Positions 17,664-26,819 of a DNA stretch of 64,000 nucleotides are shown piece after piece; positions within the stretch are counted from its first letter, which is position 1, and each line of letters starts with the position of its first letter. The notes under the pieces were generated by a model, which saw nothing but the letters and a program-made list of their open reading frames with translations, searched no databases and had not been told where the DNA came from. Position numbers and translations under genes: made by a program. Source of the stretch: Halobacillus salinarum (lineage in GTDB: Bacteria; Bacillota; Bacilli; Bacillales; Halobacillaceae); NCBI RefSeq assembly GCF_022919095.1, contig NZ_CP095073.1, positions 3,410,001 through 3,474,000 of the forward strand, in the 5' to 3' direction.

Positions 17664-19202
17664 TTACGCTGTATGTTTTCCTCGTAACGTCCAGATTTTG
17701 TACAGCATTAATAGAGAAGTGTAGATCGTTAAAATCGTAAGAATGCGCCATCCAAATGTAAGATAAGGTTCGAGTGCCTGCTGGACCAAGCTATCTGTAA
17801 GGATAGTTCGGTATTTGATACAGGCATATGTCATCGCAGCCCCTGCCAAAAAGGTTAAAAGCAGTCCCTGACCAAGCTTACTATGAGTATTTCCCCTCTC
17901 AGCATTGTATTGCACTGCCCACCCATCCTTCTTATCTGTAGAAAGTTTGTTCAGCCATACCTGTCCGAACGTAATTAAATTCGCCCAAAGATAAAGCTCT
18001 GGAGAAATTAAACAGGCGGCAAGCAAGACATCAATCTTTCTGTGCATCGGCGTTTTTGCTGCCATAATCATATTTAAGAAACTTGCAATTCCCACTGGAA
18101 TTAACCACAACCACGACCAAGTAAACTGATCCGTGGCAAGAGCCGTCCCTAATAAAACCACAAATAACACACGAATCATTAAATTTAGCAGCGTTCTAAA
18201 TTGAGACCTCCACAATTTCCATTTATGCTTTGACTGAACCCCAATATCGGAATTGGTCAGTAATTCTACGGTTCCTCCCTGCCATTTATTTCGCTGCTGT
18301 CTAAACGTATGATACGTCCGCATCGAATCAACAAAGCAGCGGGCAGACGGACTGATTAAGGTTTTCCACCTTTTCTGGAGCTGCCAGGTGAGGAGCATAT
18401 CCTCTACATCACTATCGTCCTGCCACGGGCCGTCGAGTCGGTTTTCATCGACGACATCCTGTAAGGCTTCCGGTCTAAACAAGGTTGCCTGCCCGCCGAG
18501 AACGTACGTACTACCTCCTCGATACTGCAAATCAAGCAGCCAGCCGGCCATGTCCTGCTTTTGCTGATGGGTCCACCAGCGCGCAGCCGGTCCGCCATAC
18601 TCCCCAGAAGATAGCTTTTCCTCATAATGAACATCGTCTTTAAAAATGAAGCTCTTCTTCTTTGGCATTCTCATCGTATATTTGGCCATCACACCGCCGA
18701 TATTTCTCGCACTCATCAAACCTTCCCAAAGAGCAAGCAGAGCCCCGGGTGCCAATCGGCTGTCAGCATCCATTCCCAGGATCGCCTTAACGGATTCCTT
18801 ATAATATTCCTGGTATTCCGTCAGCTTTTTATTATAAATATCGAGCAGGTCTCCATATATGCTTTTCCAGGCAGCGTTCAGTGCTCCGACCTTTCGCTGC
18901 TTATTGTTTTCCGTTCTTAATACCCTGAGGTTCAAGCCAAATTCCTTTCCTGCCTCTAGCGCTTTTTGTTCGGTAGCATCCGAACAATGATCAGCAATGA
19001 CGAGGACATCCAGTTCTACACCAGCAGGCACCTTTTGGTCCTTCACTCCTGCTAAACAATCCTCTATGGACTTCTCTTCATTATGAGCAGGGATAAATAT
19101 TACGATTCTAGGTCTCATATATGTGTTTTTGATACGCTGAAGACTTTTTGATTGGTAAGGACTTGCTTCTTGTGTATTTGGCAGAACTAATTGATTATTC
19201 AT
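17664..19202 (-). CDS. Membrane-bound family 2 glycosyltransferase
   Basis: This 512-residue protein has a GT-A domain. IVIFIPAHNEEKSIEDCL is the nucleotide-sugar binding start, GMDADSRL the DxD-like motif, DDSDVEDMLL the acidic catalytic motif, and QRNKWQGG the Q(Q/R)xxRW-like acceptor motif. At least four hydrophobic segments follow, as in processive polysaccharide synthases such as hyaluronan or poly-GlcNAc synthase relatives. GAGGTGAAG precedes the ATG. It is monocistronic, and the polymer made is unknown. Confidence 0.87.
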   Translation of the reverse strand: MNNQLVLPNTQEASPYQSKSLQRIKNTYMRPRIVIFIPAHNEEKSIEDCLAGVKDQKVPAGVELDVLVIADHCSDATEQKALEAGKEFGLNLRVLRTENNKQRKVGALNAAWKSIYGDLLDIYNKKLTEYQEYYKESVKAILGMDADSRLAPGALLALWEGLMSARNIGGVMAKYTMRMPKKKSFIFKDDVHYEEKLSSGEYGGPAARWWTHQQKQDMAGWLLDLQYRGGSTYVLGGQATLFRPEALQDVVDENRLDGPWQDDSDVEDMLLTWQLQKRWKTLISPSARCFVDSMRTYHTFRQQRNKWQGGTVELLTNSDIGVQSKHKWKLWRSQFRTLLNLMIRVLFVVLLGTALATDQFTWSWLWLIPVGIASFLNMIMAAKTPMHRKIDVLLAACLISPELYLWANLITFGQVWLNKLSTDKKDGWAVQYNAERGNTHSKLGQGLLLTFLAGAAMTYACIKYRTILTDSLVQQALEPYLTFGWRILTILTIYTSLLMLYKIWTLRGKHTA

Positions 19203-19502
19203 TCTTCACCTCGGAAAATAGGATAGTAACAACGATGTAACTATTTTATTTTCCTGGTGAGTCTTTAGAACGAATGGAGTCCGTTCTTTTTTTTCTTTAA
19301 GAAGAGCATTTTTTACAAATAGATGTATGCTCCGATCTTTATTTTGTTTTCTATAATTACGTATGGTTATGAACCATCCATTTTACACTATTTAAAATCC
19401 ATTTTTTCCCTGACTATTATATACAACTTTTTAATTTCATAGTAAAATTATTAATAATGGAAAAAATACCCAAAACACCAAAACATTAAGGAGGAATAAA
19501 TT
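19203..19502. other. Intergenic region with no gene seen
   Basis: AT-rich leader shared by the divergent glycosyltransferase and coiled-coil genes. No RNA element was recognised. Confidence 0.4.
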
Positions 19503-20195
19503 ATGGATTTCTTAGCTTATGTCGGTGCTATTGTATTTTTTATTGCAGTGATCTATCTTATTCTTCATTTTGCAAAGAAAAGAAAAGGCAAGGATACAAA
19601 GCTATCATTAAAGTTTATTATTCCAGTAATAGTTTTGAGCCTTATTCTGGTGGGCGTTGGAACGCAATATGGATTAGCTGAAGAATTATCCGCTCAAAAA
19701 GATCAAAATAAAGAACTGATTGACAAAAATCAAACTCTTAGTGAAGAAACAAATGCGCTAAAACAACAATTGGACGATCTTACAGCAACTAAGAACGAAC
19801 TGGACAAGACACTTCAAAAAACCAAAGACCAGCTCGCTGAGAAGAATGATAAAGCTGCCAATTATGACAAGGATACTGGCGAGCTTAAGGATAAGGTAAG
19901 CAATCTGGAAGGAAAAAATAAAAAGCTGAGCAGTAGCATTAATGAGCTGGAGGGTACTATTAAAAAGCTTAAGGATGATAAGAGCTCTTTGCAGGCAAAA
20001 GTCGATGACTTAAACTCTACAGTCACAGCATCGACTTCTAGTTCTTCTGATCATACTACCTCTTCAAATTCCAGTAATACGTATTTTGAAAACTGTACAG
20101 CTGCCCGTAATGCTGGAGCTGCACCAGTCCGTAAAGGAGATCCTGGCTATGGTCCACACCTTGACCGGGATGGGGATGGAATTGGTTGTGAATAA
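19503..20195 (+). CDS. Membrane-anchored coiled-coil protein with C-terminal Excalibur domain
   Basis: A 230-residue protein. Two hydrophobic segments (about residues 5-22 and 37-53) are followed by a long heptad-rich coiled coil (about 58-165, many E/K/L/N repeats), then a Ser/Thr linker. The Excalibur calcium-binding motif begins YFENCTAARNAGAAPV and ends LDRDGDGIGCE. The coil and calcium motif should lie outside the membrane. AAGGAGGAATAAATT precedes the ATG. It is the second Excalibur protein in 10 kb. Role unknown; cell-surface attachment is plausible. Confidence 0.8.
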   Translation: MDFLAYVGAIVFFIAVIYLILHFAKKRKGKDTKLSLKFIIPVIVLSLILVGVGTQYGLAEELSAQKDQNKELIDKNQTLSEETNALKQQLDDLTATKNELDKTLQKTKDQLAEKNDKAANYDKDTGELKDKVSNLEGKNKKLSSSINELEGTIKKLKDDKSSLQAKVDDLNSTVTASTSSSSDHTTSSNSSNTYFENCTAARNAGAAPVRKGDPGYGPHLDRDGDGIGCE

Positions 20196-20257
20196 AGAAA
20201 CCTTAGTAATCTTTTCATTCTAATAACATAAGCAGTTAAGTACGCGAACTGATCAGC

Positions 20258-20291
20258 AAAAAAACTGCTCTCTATTTGAGAGCAGTTTTTT
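20258..20291 (+). terminator. Terminator
   Basis: AAAAAACTGCTCTC pairs with GAGAGCAGTTTTTT around a five-base loop. Confidence 0.87.
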
Positions 20292-20448
20292 CATGGAGAG
20301 CATTTTCGTCTTTTCCTTCTAAAAGGCAGTGGATAAATGATAATATGGCTTAATAAAAAGACTCTCACATGGAACAAAAGCTTGATCGAATCTTTAATCG
20401 ACACTCAGAACATAAGAAAAACCCTTGCGGTTGCAAAGGTTTTGTCAA

Positions 20449-20695
20449 GTGGCACAATAGCGGGCCTCGATATCCGCTCCCCTACACTGCCAGTTGGGAA
20501 AGGAAAGTAAACTACCCTTTAATTTCTTAAAGTGCCCTTAAACCTTGCTATATAAAGATTTAAAATGATTTTTATCAAAACGTAATCTCCGGGAGTCACC
20601 TATAAATATTGTTTGATTAAAATATGACCAAATTGTATGCAGTATTGTTTGTCATAACTCACTACTTATATTTAATAAATTTAGCAGTCATTTAA
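20449..20695. repeat. att-like repeat copy 1: decayed tRNA-Ala 3' end plus conserved flank
   Basis: The left 45 bases are a degraded copy of the tRNA-Ala(GGC) 3' end seen intact at 26820 and end in the shared CTACACTGCCAGTT. The right roughly 200 bases match copies at 26862 and 33590: CTTTAATTTCTTAAAGTG, CTTGCTATATAAAG, AAATATGACCAAATTGT and GTCATAACTCACTAC. I read it as an old integration junction. The rest of 20196-20931 has no gene. Confidence 0.65.
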
Positions 20696-20931
20696 AGGAT
20701 AATATGGAAATACCTCTAAAGAAGATACTGTATTACTACAAATTATTACTTTGATTTGTAAATTGGTAGTAACAATTCACCCAAAAAAATCAGTAAGATA
20801 CATATTACTGAGGAATTCATCTGAACTCATCTCGTCTACCTTACCGTCATTTTTCTATTATCCCTTCGAATTTTCGTAAAGTATTCCATTATGTCATAAA
20901 TAATGTGACTTTCCGTTTTATTAGTTAAGAA

Positions 20932-21555
20932 TTAAAACGTTAGTTTGTTTTCTGTACCTGCGAGTAGCCTTTGTATATTTTTCCTATGCTTGAAAATAAC
21001 CATAACCGCCATTAGGAAGGCAAATAGATTAAAATATACAGAATGCCCAAAAACAGGGATGGTCGAAATAGCAACAATTCCCAAGGTAGCACATATTGTA
21101 CCTAAAGAAACATAACGTGTTAAAACTACTATTATTACAAAGACCACTAGCCCTAAAAGAGCTATAAACCAGTCAGCCATAAACAGTACTGACACTGCAG
21201 TAAGAGCTCCCTTGCCTCCTTTTAACCTAAAATATATCGGCCAGTTATGCCCTATCACTGCTCCTGCACCTGCCGTTAAAAGACATAAGGAATCTTTAGC
21301 CTCTCCAGAATAAAAGGTTACGTCAAGGAATAGTCCAACATAACAAGCAATTATCCCTTTTAATATATCTCCTAAGAGAACAAAAGTTGCAGCAGATCTC
21401 CCAAGTACTCTCAACGTATTAGTAAGCCCGGCACTTTGACTTCCATGGCTTCTTATGTCTTTACCATATATTTTCCCTACAATTACCGCTGTATTAAGGC
21501 TGCCTATTAGGTAGCCCAAAGCTAACGCCGCAATAAGCCTTAAAATATCATTCAT
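20932..21555 (-). CDS. plsY: Glycerol-3-phosphate acyltransferase PlsY (accessory paralogue)
   Basis: This 207-residue, five-segment membrane protein has the PlsY loop motifs GSQSAGLTNTLRVLG and GHNWPIYFRLKGGKG. PlsY transfers an acyl group from acyl-phosphate to glycerol-3-phosphate in phospholipid synthesis. The first motif reads SAGLTN rather than the commoner NxGATN. Its location between att-like repeats next to copper genes suggests a second copy rather than the housekeeping gene; this needs the rest of the genome. Confidence 0.85.
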   Translation of the reverse strand: MNDILRLIAALALGYLIGSLNTAVIVGKIYGKDIRSHGSQSAGLTNTLRVLGRSAATFVLLGDILKGIIACYVGLFLDVTFYSGEAKDSLCLLTAGAGAVIGHNWPIYFRLKGGKGALTAVSVLFMADWFIALLGLVVFVIIVVLTRYVSLGTICATLGIVAISTIPVFGHSVYFNLFAFLMAVMVIFKHRKNIQRLLAGTENKLTF

Positions 21556-22100
21556 TACTCTTCTCCCTTGTAATGCATTATGTAATCATTAACGATTATA
21601 ATTTTAACATGATTTGCTAGTTATATATTATTTGATATTACCCCAATACATTTTAACTGAGTCTTTCACAAACCTGCTCTACCTATTAGTAAAAGAGACA
21701 AATCCAATTGTTTAAGATTTTCCCTTCCCTATTTATGGAATGAGGATAATTTAATGATGATAAAAATTAAGCAAGCCATAAGGATCTCGCTTGGTCCAAG
21801 GATAAACTTAGTTTATTGATAATAAATGATTACTACGAGTATTTTTCCATGCCAAATATAAATATAATAGTTCAGCAAGACTTTTTTAGATAATTTTCAG
21901 TTAAACAAGTTACTACAACCGTTGATCTTCAAAATCATAAAGAGCCCCTGTAAATCCACCTTCATCTGATTTTCCAAAGCGTACATTCTTCATTGTAGTC
22001 CTCTAGAGCTGATTTAAATAAGAGCACAGTGACACCCATAATTATCATGTAAACATCATACATTGGAAAAGAGACGATAATAAAACAGAGGAGAATAGGA
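21556..22100. other. Intergenic region, mostly featureless
   Basis: AT-rich. One 26-codon minus-strand frame (MKNVRFGKSDEGGFTGALYD, then FEDQRL, ending about 21922) could be a remnant, but it has no convincing ribosome site. No RNA gene seen. Confidence 0.35.
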
Positions 22101-22418
22101 ATGAGTTATTTTCAAGTGTTCATTGTTTTTTCCTTATTATTAAAGGTGATTTTCTCCCTTGTATTGTCAAGAAGATACCAGGCATCTCTGCATCACTCCC
22201 AGCGAATGGTCATCTCGATGGTTTTCGGGACAAGTATTGGACTTGTAATTGGAGTCACTCTTGGATCGATTTTTCAAGGTGATTTATTCTATTCTACGTT
22301 GTTAGGCTTATCAACAGGGGCTTTTATAGGAGGGATTTGCACCTGTAAGTTAGGGTTAATTTACTGTATTGAAGGGATCTCAGCTGGATTAATGAGTGGG
22401 ATGATGGGGCTATGCTAG
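22101..22418 (+). CDS. Small membrane protein next to copper ATPase
   Basis: A 105-residue protein with three or four hydrophobic segments, rich in glycine (MVFGTSIGLVIGVTLGSI). GAGGAGAATAGG precedes the ATG. It overlaps the following gene by seven bases, so the two are coupled. I do not recognise the family. The position, convergent with copB, suggests but does not prove a metal-related role. Confidence 0.6.
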   Translation: MSYFQVFIVFSLLLKVIFSLVLSRRYQASLHHSQRMVISMVFGTSIGLVIGVTLGSIFQGDLFYSTLLGLSTGAFIGGICTCKLGLIYCIEGISAGLMSGMMGLC

Positions 22419-22657
22419 GTGAGATGACCATTATTTCTGAATCTATCACCCTAATAAAGCTTTTTATAACATTAGATGTTTGTTCCCTGATCTTGTTCCC
22501 ATTATTAGCATGTACTACTTATTCTGACCAATCCATACCATCGAAAAAATGGTTCCTCAAACCATTCCTTGTTTTCCTTCTTTTGAGCAGCTTTTTATTG
22601 GTTGGCAACTGGTTAATAGATGTGCCAAAAATTGATCATATTCCAGAACATCATTGA
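22412..22657 (+). CDS. Small membrane protein, second gene of pair
   Basis: An 81-residue protein with two hydrophobic segments, and IDHIPEHH at the C-terminus could bind a metal. Its ATG lies inside the end of the preceding gene. Family not recognised. Confidence 0.55.
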   Translation: MLGEMTIISESITLIKLFITLDVCSLILFPLLACTTYSDQSIPSKKWFLKPFLVFLLLSSFLLVGNWLIDVPKIDHIPEHH

Positions 22658-22661
22658 TCAT

Positions 22662-22697
22662 AAACCCGAGGCAAAGAAAATTCCTTGCCTCGGGTTT
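22662..22697. terminator. Bidirectional terminator
   Basis: AAACCCGAGGCAA pairs with TTGCCTCGGGTTT between two convergent units. Confidence 0.85.
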
Positions 22698-22699
22698 AA

Positions 22700-24742
22700 T
22701 TAGTCTGCCCTTAACAATTTCGCATTAATGGCAACAACGACCGTACTTAAACTCATTAAAACGGCTCCCACCGCAGGGCTAAGTACAATACCAATAGGAG
22801 CTAATACCCCGGCTGCTAAAGGAATTGCAAATATGTTATAACCTGCTGCCCACCACAGATTCTGTACCATTTTCTTATACGTGTTTTTAGATAACCTTAC
22901 AATGGAAACAATGTCTTTGGGGTTACTTTTTACAAGTACGATATCTGCCGTTTCTACAGCCACATCCGTGCCACTTCCAATAGCTATGCCTACATCTGCT
23001 GTCGCTAAAGCTGGAGCATCATTAATTCCATCTCCAGTCATGGCAACTTTTCTCCCCTGGGATTGGACTTCTTTCACTTTATCAGATTTATGATCAGGTA
23101 AAACTTCGGCATAGACTTCCTCAATATCCAGTTGTTTGGCGACCCAGTTCGCTACTTTTTGGTTATCCCCGGTGAGCATAACAGAATGAATATTATTTGA
23201 TTTCAGTTCTTCTATCGCTTCTTTTGCTGAATCTCGGACCATATCTGCTAGAGCAATCATTCCTATAAATTGATCCTCTAACAAAACAAAGACCACTGTT
23301 TTGCCTTCTTTCGATAGTTCATTGAAGGAATCCGTATCATATGAAATCCCTTCATTCTTCATATAACCCGGGCTCATGACTTTTACTTCTCTCCCGTCAA
23401 CAGAGCCTCTTAATCCTTTGCCTGTAATGGATTCAAAATCCTCTACTTTACCAAGGGATATCTCTTGTTCACGAGCTTTTTCTAGAATACCTCTAGCCAA
23501 AGGATGTTCGGAATTTTGCTCGACGCTTGCTGCCCAATACACTACATCATTTTCCTCATGTTCATTTGAAATAATATTCGTGACACCAAATTCACCTTTA
23601 GTCAACGTACCTGTCTTATCAAATATGACGGCGTCGATGTTTCTTGCATTTTCGAATTGAGTCCGATTTCTTATTAACAACCCTTGCTTAGCTGACAGCG
23701 AAGTCGAAACCGCTACTACAAGCGGTGCTGCAAGACCTAAAGCATGTGGACAAGTGATTACCATAACAGTTACCATACGTTCTAATGCTACATCAAAAGA
23801 GTACCCTATAGCGATCCAAACAATAAATGTTACTATCCCTGCGCCCAGAGCTAAATAAAATAGCCACTTGGCAGCCCGGTTAGCGAAATCCTGAGCTCGG
23901 GATTTTGAATTCTGAGCTTCTTGTACTAACTCAATGACTTGGGATAAATACGTATCATTCCCTGTTTTCTTCACTTGAATCGTAAGGCTGCCTTCTTTGT
24001 TTATTGATCCACCGATAACCTCATCTTCCGTCCCCTTCTCCACAGGTACAGATTCTCCCGTAAGCATCGATTCATCAATAGCTGATTTCCCATCTGTAAT
24101 TTTCCCATCCACCGGGATTTTTTCTCCTGGTTTTACGAGAACAAGGTCATCTGAATGAAGTTCATTTAAGGGAACGTCCTCCGTTTCCCCATTCTCTTCT
24201 AATCGGTGAGCTTCATTAGGCATTAGTTTCACTAATTCCTGTAAAGCATTTGAAGCTCCCATTACAGACTTCATTTCAATCCAATGACCCAGCAGCATGA
24301 TATCGATTAATGTTGCAAGCTCCCAAAAGAAATTTCTACCTGACCATCCGAAAACCACAAGAGAACTATACACATATGCCACAACAATCGCTAACCCTAT
24401 CAGAGTCATCATACCAGGGTTCTTTTGTTTTAATTCATCTATAGCTCCCGAAATAAAAGGCCAGCCTCCATAGAAAAATACAAAAGTTGCTAATGCAAAT
24501 AAAACATATTGATCATAGGGAAATACAAAATCCAGACCAATAAAATTCTGGATCATAGGAGACAGGATTAATATAGGTACAGTTACGATTAAAGAAATAT
24601 AAAACCTTTTCTTAAAATCTTCAACCATCGCTCCATGATCGTGACCCTCATGTCCATGGTGTTCGTGACTTTCATGATCATGTTCCTTATCACCATGCTC
24701 ATGATGTTTTTCATGCTTATTATTATGGTGTTCTTGTGTCAC
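22700..24742 (-). CDS. copB: CopB-type copper-transporting P-type ATPase
   Basis: A 680-residue heavy-metal ATPase. The first roughly 40 residues are a His/Glu/Asp-rich metal-binding tail. Then come MLTGESVPVEKG (actuator), TCPHALGLAAP with CPH in place of CPC (about residues 331-333), the phosphorylation motif DKTGTLT (D near 375), and TGDGINDAPALA. CPH plus the His-rich N-terminus marks the P1B-3/CopB group, which exports copper. I chose the GTG at 24742 because TTGGAGGGGC lies seven bases before it. The longer frame from 24775 would run close to the operator. Confidence 0.92.
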   Translation of the reverse strand: MTQEHHNNKHEKHHEHGDKEHDHESHEHHGHEGHDHGAMVEDFKKRFYISLIVTVPILILSPMIQNFIGLDFVFPYDQYVLFALATFVFFYGGWPFISGAIDELKQKNPGMMTLIGLAIVVAYVYSSLVVFGWSGRNFFWELATLIDIMLLGHWIEMKSVMGASNALQELVKLMPNEAHRLEENGETEDVPLNELHSDDLVLVKPGEKIPVDGKITDGKSAIDESMLTGESVPVEKGTEDEVIGGSINKEGSLTIQVKKTGNDTYLSQVIELVQEAQNSKSRAQDFANRAAKWLFYLALGAGIVTFIVWIAIGYSFDVALERMVTVMVITCPHALGLAAPLVVAVSTSLSAKQGLLIRNRTQFENARNIDAVIFDKTGTLTKGEFGVTNIISNEHEENDVVYWAASVEQNSEHPLARGILEKAREQEISLGKVEDFESITGKGLRGSVDGREVKVMSPGYMKNEGISYDTDSFNELSKEGKTVVFVLLEDQFIGMIALADMVRDSAKEAIEELKSNNIHSVMLTGDNQKVANWVAKQLDIEEVYAEVLPDHKSDKVKEVQSQGRKVAMTGDGINDAPALATADVGIAIGSGTDVAVETADIVLVKSNPKDIVSIVRLSKNTYKKMVQNLWWAAGYNIFAIPLAAGVLAPIGIVLSPAVGAVLMSLSTVVVAINAKLLRAD

Positions 24743-24782
24743 TGCAGCCCCTCCAATCCTTTTCAATGAGTACATTCTACTT

Positions 24783-24802
24783 TATACCTCATAGGGGTAT
24801 AA
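24783..24802. promoter_or_regulatory. CsoR-like copper operator upstream of copB
   Basis: TATACCTCATAGGGGTATAA is an inverted repeat of the TACC...GGGGTA type bound by CsoR copper repressors. It ends 41 bases before the GTG start. No csoR gene is in the window, so the regulator would act from elsewhere. Confidence 0.65.
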
Positions 24803-24822
24803 TTAAACGTCATTACTACAAG

Positions 24823-24854
24823 AACTAATACTAGCACAAGTGCTAGTATTAGTT
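24823..24854. repeat. Perfect 15-bp inverted repeat
   Basis: AACTAATACTAGCAC, two bases, then its exact complement. It lies just upstream of the copper operator. It has no T-run typical of a terminator, so an operator or cruciform is possible. Confidence 0.6.
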
Positions 24855-25173
24855 ATTTCTCTATTAGTAAAGAATCTATGCAATACTTTTCTATGCTTCT
24901 GCACATTGAAATAAGCCTCGACAGATGTTTGACAATGATCATAGTCGTACTTTTTACATTCATTTCTTCAAGCTTCACAAATTTCAGCACAAACACTTGC
25001 TAGTTCTGGTCCGATTACCTAGCACCAATTCATGAAGTCTTAAAATCAATGTATCCTTAATTACTCTCTTTTAAAGCGTCTTCCCACTAAATAGTATCGT
25101 CTTACAATAGGTAATGACTTAATTTTTTATGTTTTCAACCAATTTTGTGAGAACCTATAGAAATTGAACGAAT

Positions 25174-25218
25174 TGATTAAGGAGTCCACTTTTAATATAA
25201 AAGTGGACTCCTTAATCA
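25174..25218. repeat. Perfect 20-bp inverted repeat with 5-base loop
   Basis: TGATTAAGGAGTCCACTTTT and its exact complement flank AATAT. It lies 55 bases beyond the lysE stop codon. It lacks a U-tract but could stabilise the mRNA end, or it is a small mobile-element relic. The rest of 24855-25272 holds no gene. Confidence 0.65.
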
Positions 25219-25272
25219 TTGTGTAGGGAACCATTTTGAGGACAATTCTTAGAAACCTACTCCAGTCTTTTT

Positions 25273-25905
25273 TTATAAAAGTTGATTTACGAATTGAATA
25301 AAGAAATAAACACTGTAACCCAGAACGGCCAGCCCACTTATTAAAAGGATAATTTGTCTTTTCTTTTTATTTAACCACCTTTCCCCAAGATGTAAAAGTA
25401 CAGCTAATAAAACAAACCATAGTAAAGCCCCTGCTAAAATAGACACCGGGTAAACCAACGAGATATTATCTTCATCATTTACGATTGGTATAAGCAGGCC
25501 CATCCACCACATGACAGTAAAAGGGTTAAAGGTAGTGATAACTGTCCCTATCCAAAACGCTCTTAAATAATGCCGTGCCGGGTTCATGATCTCGCTCATC
25601 CGTTTTTCTTTTACTCCTTGTACCGTACTAATTTCTTTGAAGATTCCCCACGCAACATAAAAGAGGACGATACTCCCAAAAAGCCAAAGATAAGTTACAA
25701 GAATAGATTCTGTACTAATAAACGGCATGAGCCAAAGTAAAATAGCTGATAAAACAATTGCATCTCCTGTCACGGCGCCTAGACCGACTACAAGAGAGGA
25801 AGTCAGCCCATACTTCGTACCATGTTTTATTTCTTCCCCATTACTTGGGCAAGTGGGGGATGAGACAAAACCAATAACCAGGCCACTAAACAATAGCTGA
25901 AACAT
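25273..25905 (-). CDS. LysE-family exporter
   Basis: A 210-residue protein with five or six hydrophobic segments. The LysE/RhtB pattern is present: an N-terminal SSPTCPSNGEEIKHGTKYG region and NPFTVMWWMGLL in the middle. Such proteins export amino acids or, in some branches, heavy metals. The N-terminal Cys and the adjacent ArsR-family regulator, with which it shares an operator sequence, hint at a metal or toxic-compound substrate, but this is inference. AAAGGAGGGTTGTAG precedes the ATG. Confidence 0.8.
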   Translation of the reverse strand: MFQLLFSGLVIGFVSSPTCPSNGEEIKHGTKYGLTSSLVVGLGAVTGDAIVLSAILLWLMPFISTESILVTYLWLFGSIVLFYVAWGIFKEISTVQGVKEKRMSEIMNPARHYLRAFWIGTVITTFNPFTVMWWMGLLIPIVNDEDNISLVYPVSILAGALLWFVLLAVLLHLGERWLNKKKRQIILLISGLAVLGYSVYFFIQFVNQLL

Positions 25906-25927
25906 CTACAACCCTCCTTTTATAATT

Positions 25928-25949
25928 CTATATTTCGAAAATTATCGAA
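25928..25949 (-). promoter_or_regulatory. Predicted ArsR-family operator upstream of the LysE-family gene
   Basis: On the minus strand it reads TTCGA, six bases, then TCGAAATATAG. The same arrangement overlaps the start of the arsR-type gene at 26281-26302. It lies 23 bases upstream of the LysE start. Confidence 0.65.
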
Positions 25950-25964
25950 TTGTTTACGAAAAAA

Positions 25965-26294
25965 TTATTCCCTCCCTTTAGATGTTTGAAAAAACGCGAC
26001 TAAACGGTCAATAGTTTTTTCTTCAACCCAACACTCAATGTTTTTACCTTGACGGTCCATGCGTATTAATCCAGTACGCCTCAGTTCTTTAAGGTGATGG
26101 GAAACCGTGGATGGAGCAATATTTAACCTTTCTCCTAATTGCCCCACCGTTAACCGCATTTCTTTCTCTGTGCTCAATTCACCTTGATGACAGTATTCAG
26201 CTAAATAAAGAAAAATGTTTAACCGGTGAACATTAGAAAGTGCTTTAAACATTTCACTAAATTGATTAAGGTTTTTATTATTATATTTCGACAT
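25965..26294 (-). CDS. ArsR-family repressor
   Basis: A winged-helix repressor of about 109 residues with FKALSNVHRLNIFLYL and GERLNIAPSTVSHHLKELRRTGLI (the recognition region, with STVSHHL). The frame is open to a TTG at 26330, but that codon coincides with a perfect promoter -35 box. I therefore place the start at the ATG at 26294, which lies at the predicted transcription start and would be leaderless. It sits 60 bases upstream of the LysE-family gene with a shared operator. The inducer is unknown, and no obvious metal-binding cysteine cluster is seen. Confidence 0.82.
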   Translation of the reverse strand: MSKYNNKNLNQFSEMFKALSNVHRLNIFLYLAEYCHQGELSTEKEMRLTVGQLGERLNIAPSTVSHHLKELRRTGLIRMDRQGKNIECWVEEKTIDRLVAFFQTSKGRE

Positions 26295-26330
26295 GTTTCG
26301 AATTATAAAAGAAAGATTAGCCTTTGTCAA
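26281..26330 (-). promoter_or_regulatory. Sigma-A promoter and operator of the arsR-type gene
   Basis: On the minus strand TTGACA (26330-26325), 17 bases, TATAAT (26307-26302), then at once the operator TTCGA-N6-TCGAAATATAA. Both hexamers match the consensus perfectly. Confidence 0.8.
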
Positions 26331-26469
26331 ACTTACGTTATAAGTATAAACGACTTCTAAAGGAGTTCAGAAATTTATCAATTTTTTTGATTGTAATCGT
26401 TGGCTTTCTGAATAAGCTACAGCCATATGCTTAATATATCAAAATAAAATAATCCAAGGGGGAGATGTT

Positions 26470-26661
26470 GTGAATAACGCTATTCCATTTACAGATGTAT
26501 CTATCAAGAACTTTTTTGATAGATATAAAACGAAGTTTAAGGCCACAGCTGATCCAGGAGTTAAGCAAAAAAAATCAACGCTGCAGGGACAATGGGTGAA
26601 TAATAAAGACCAAAATGATGAACATCAAGTAGCTCTGATATTGGAACGTGACATTAATTAG
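26470..26661 (+). CDS. Small hypothetical protein
   Basis: A 63-residue, basic, soluble protein starting with GTG after GGGGGAGATGTT. No motif recognised. It is the last gene before att-like copy 2. Confidence 0.5.
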   Translation: MNNAIPFTDVSIKNFFDRYKTKFKATADPGVKQKKSTLQGQWVNNKDQNDEHQVALILERDIN

Positions 26662-26723
26662 AGTTATATATTTATCGATAGCTAAGTAGGAAACAAAGTC
26701 ACAAAATCTACAGAATGTAAGCA

Positions 26724-26766
26724 TAAAAAATAGACTCCCCATTCTGACACGAATGTGAGTCTATTT
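26724..26766 (+). terminator. Terminator belonging to a duplicated segment
   Basis: AAAAAATAGACTC pairs with GAGTCTATTTTT. The hairpin and roughly 20 following bases recur almost unchanged at 58620-58680. Confidence 0.75.
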
Positions 26767-26819
26767 TTCCATCTAGACTGCGCCTTAATGCAGCTTTCAG
26801 GGGCTCTTATTCCGAGTAG

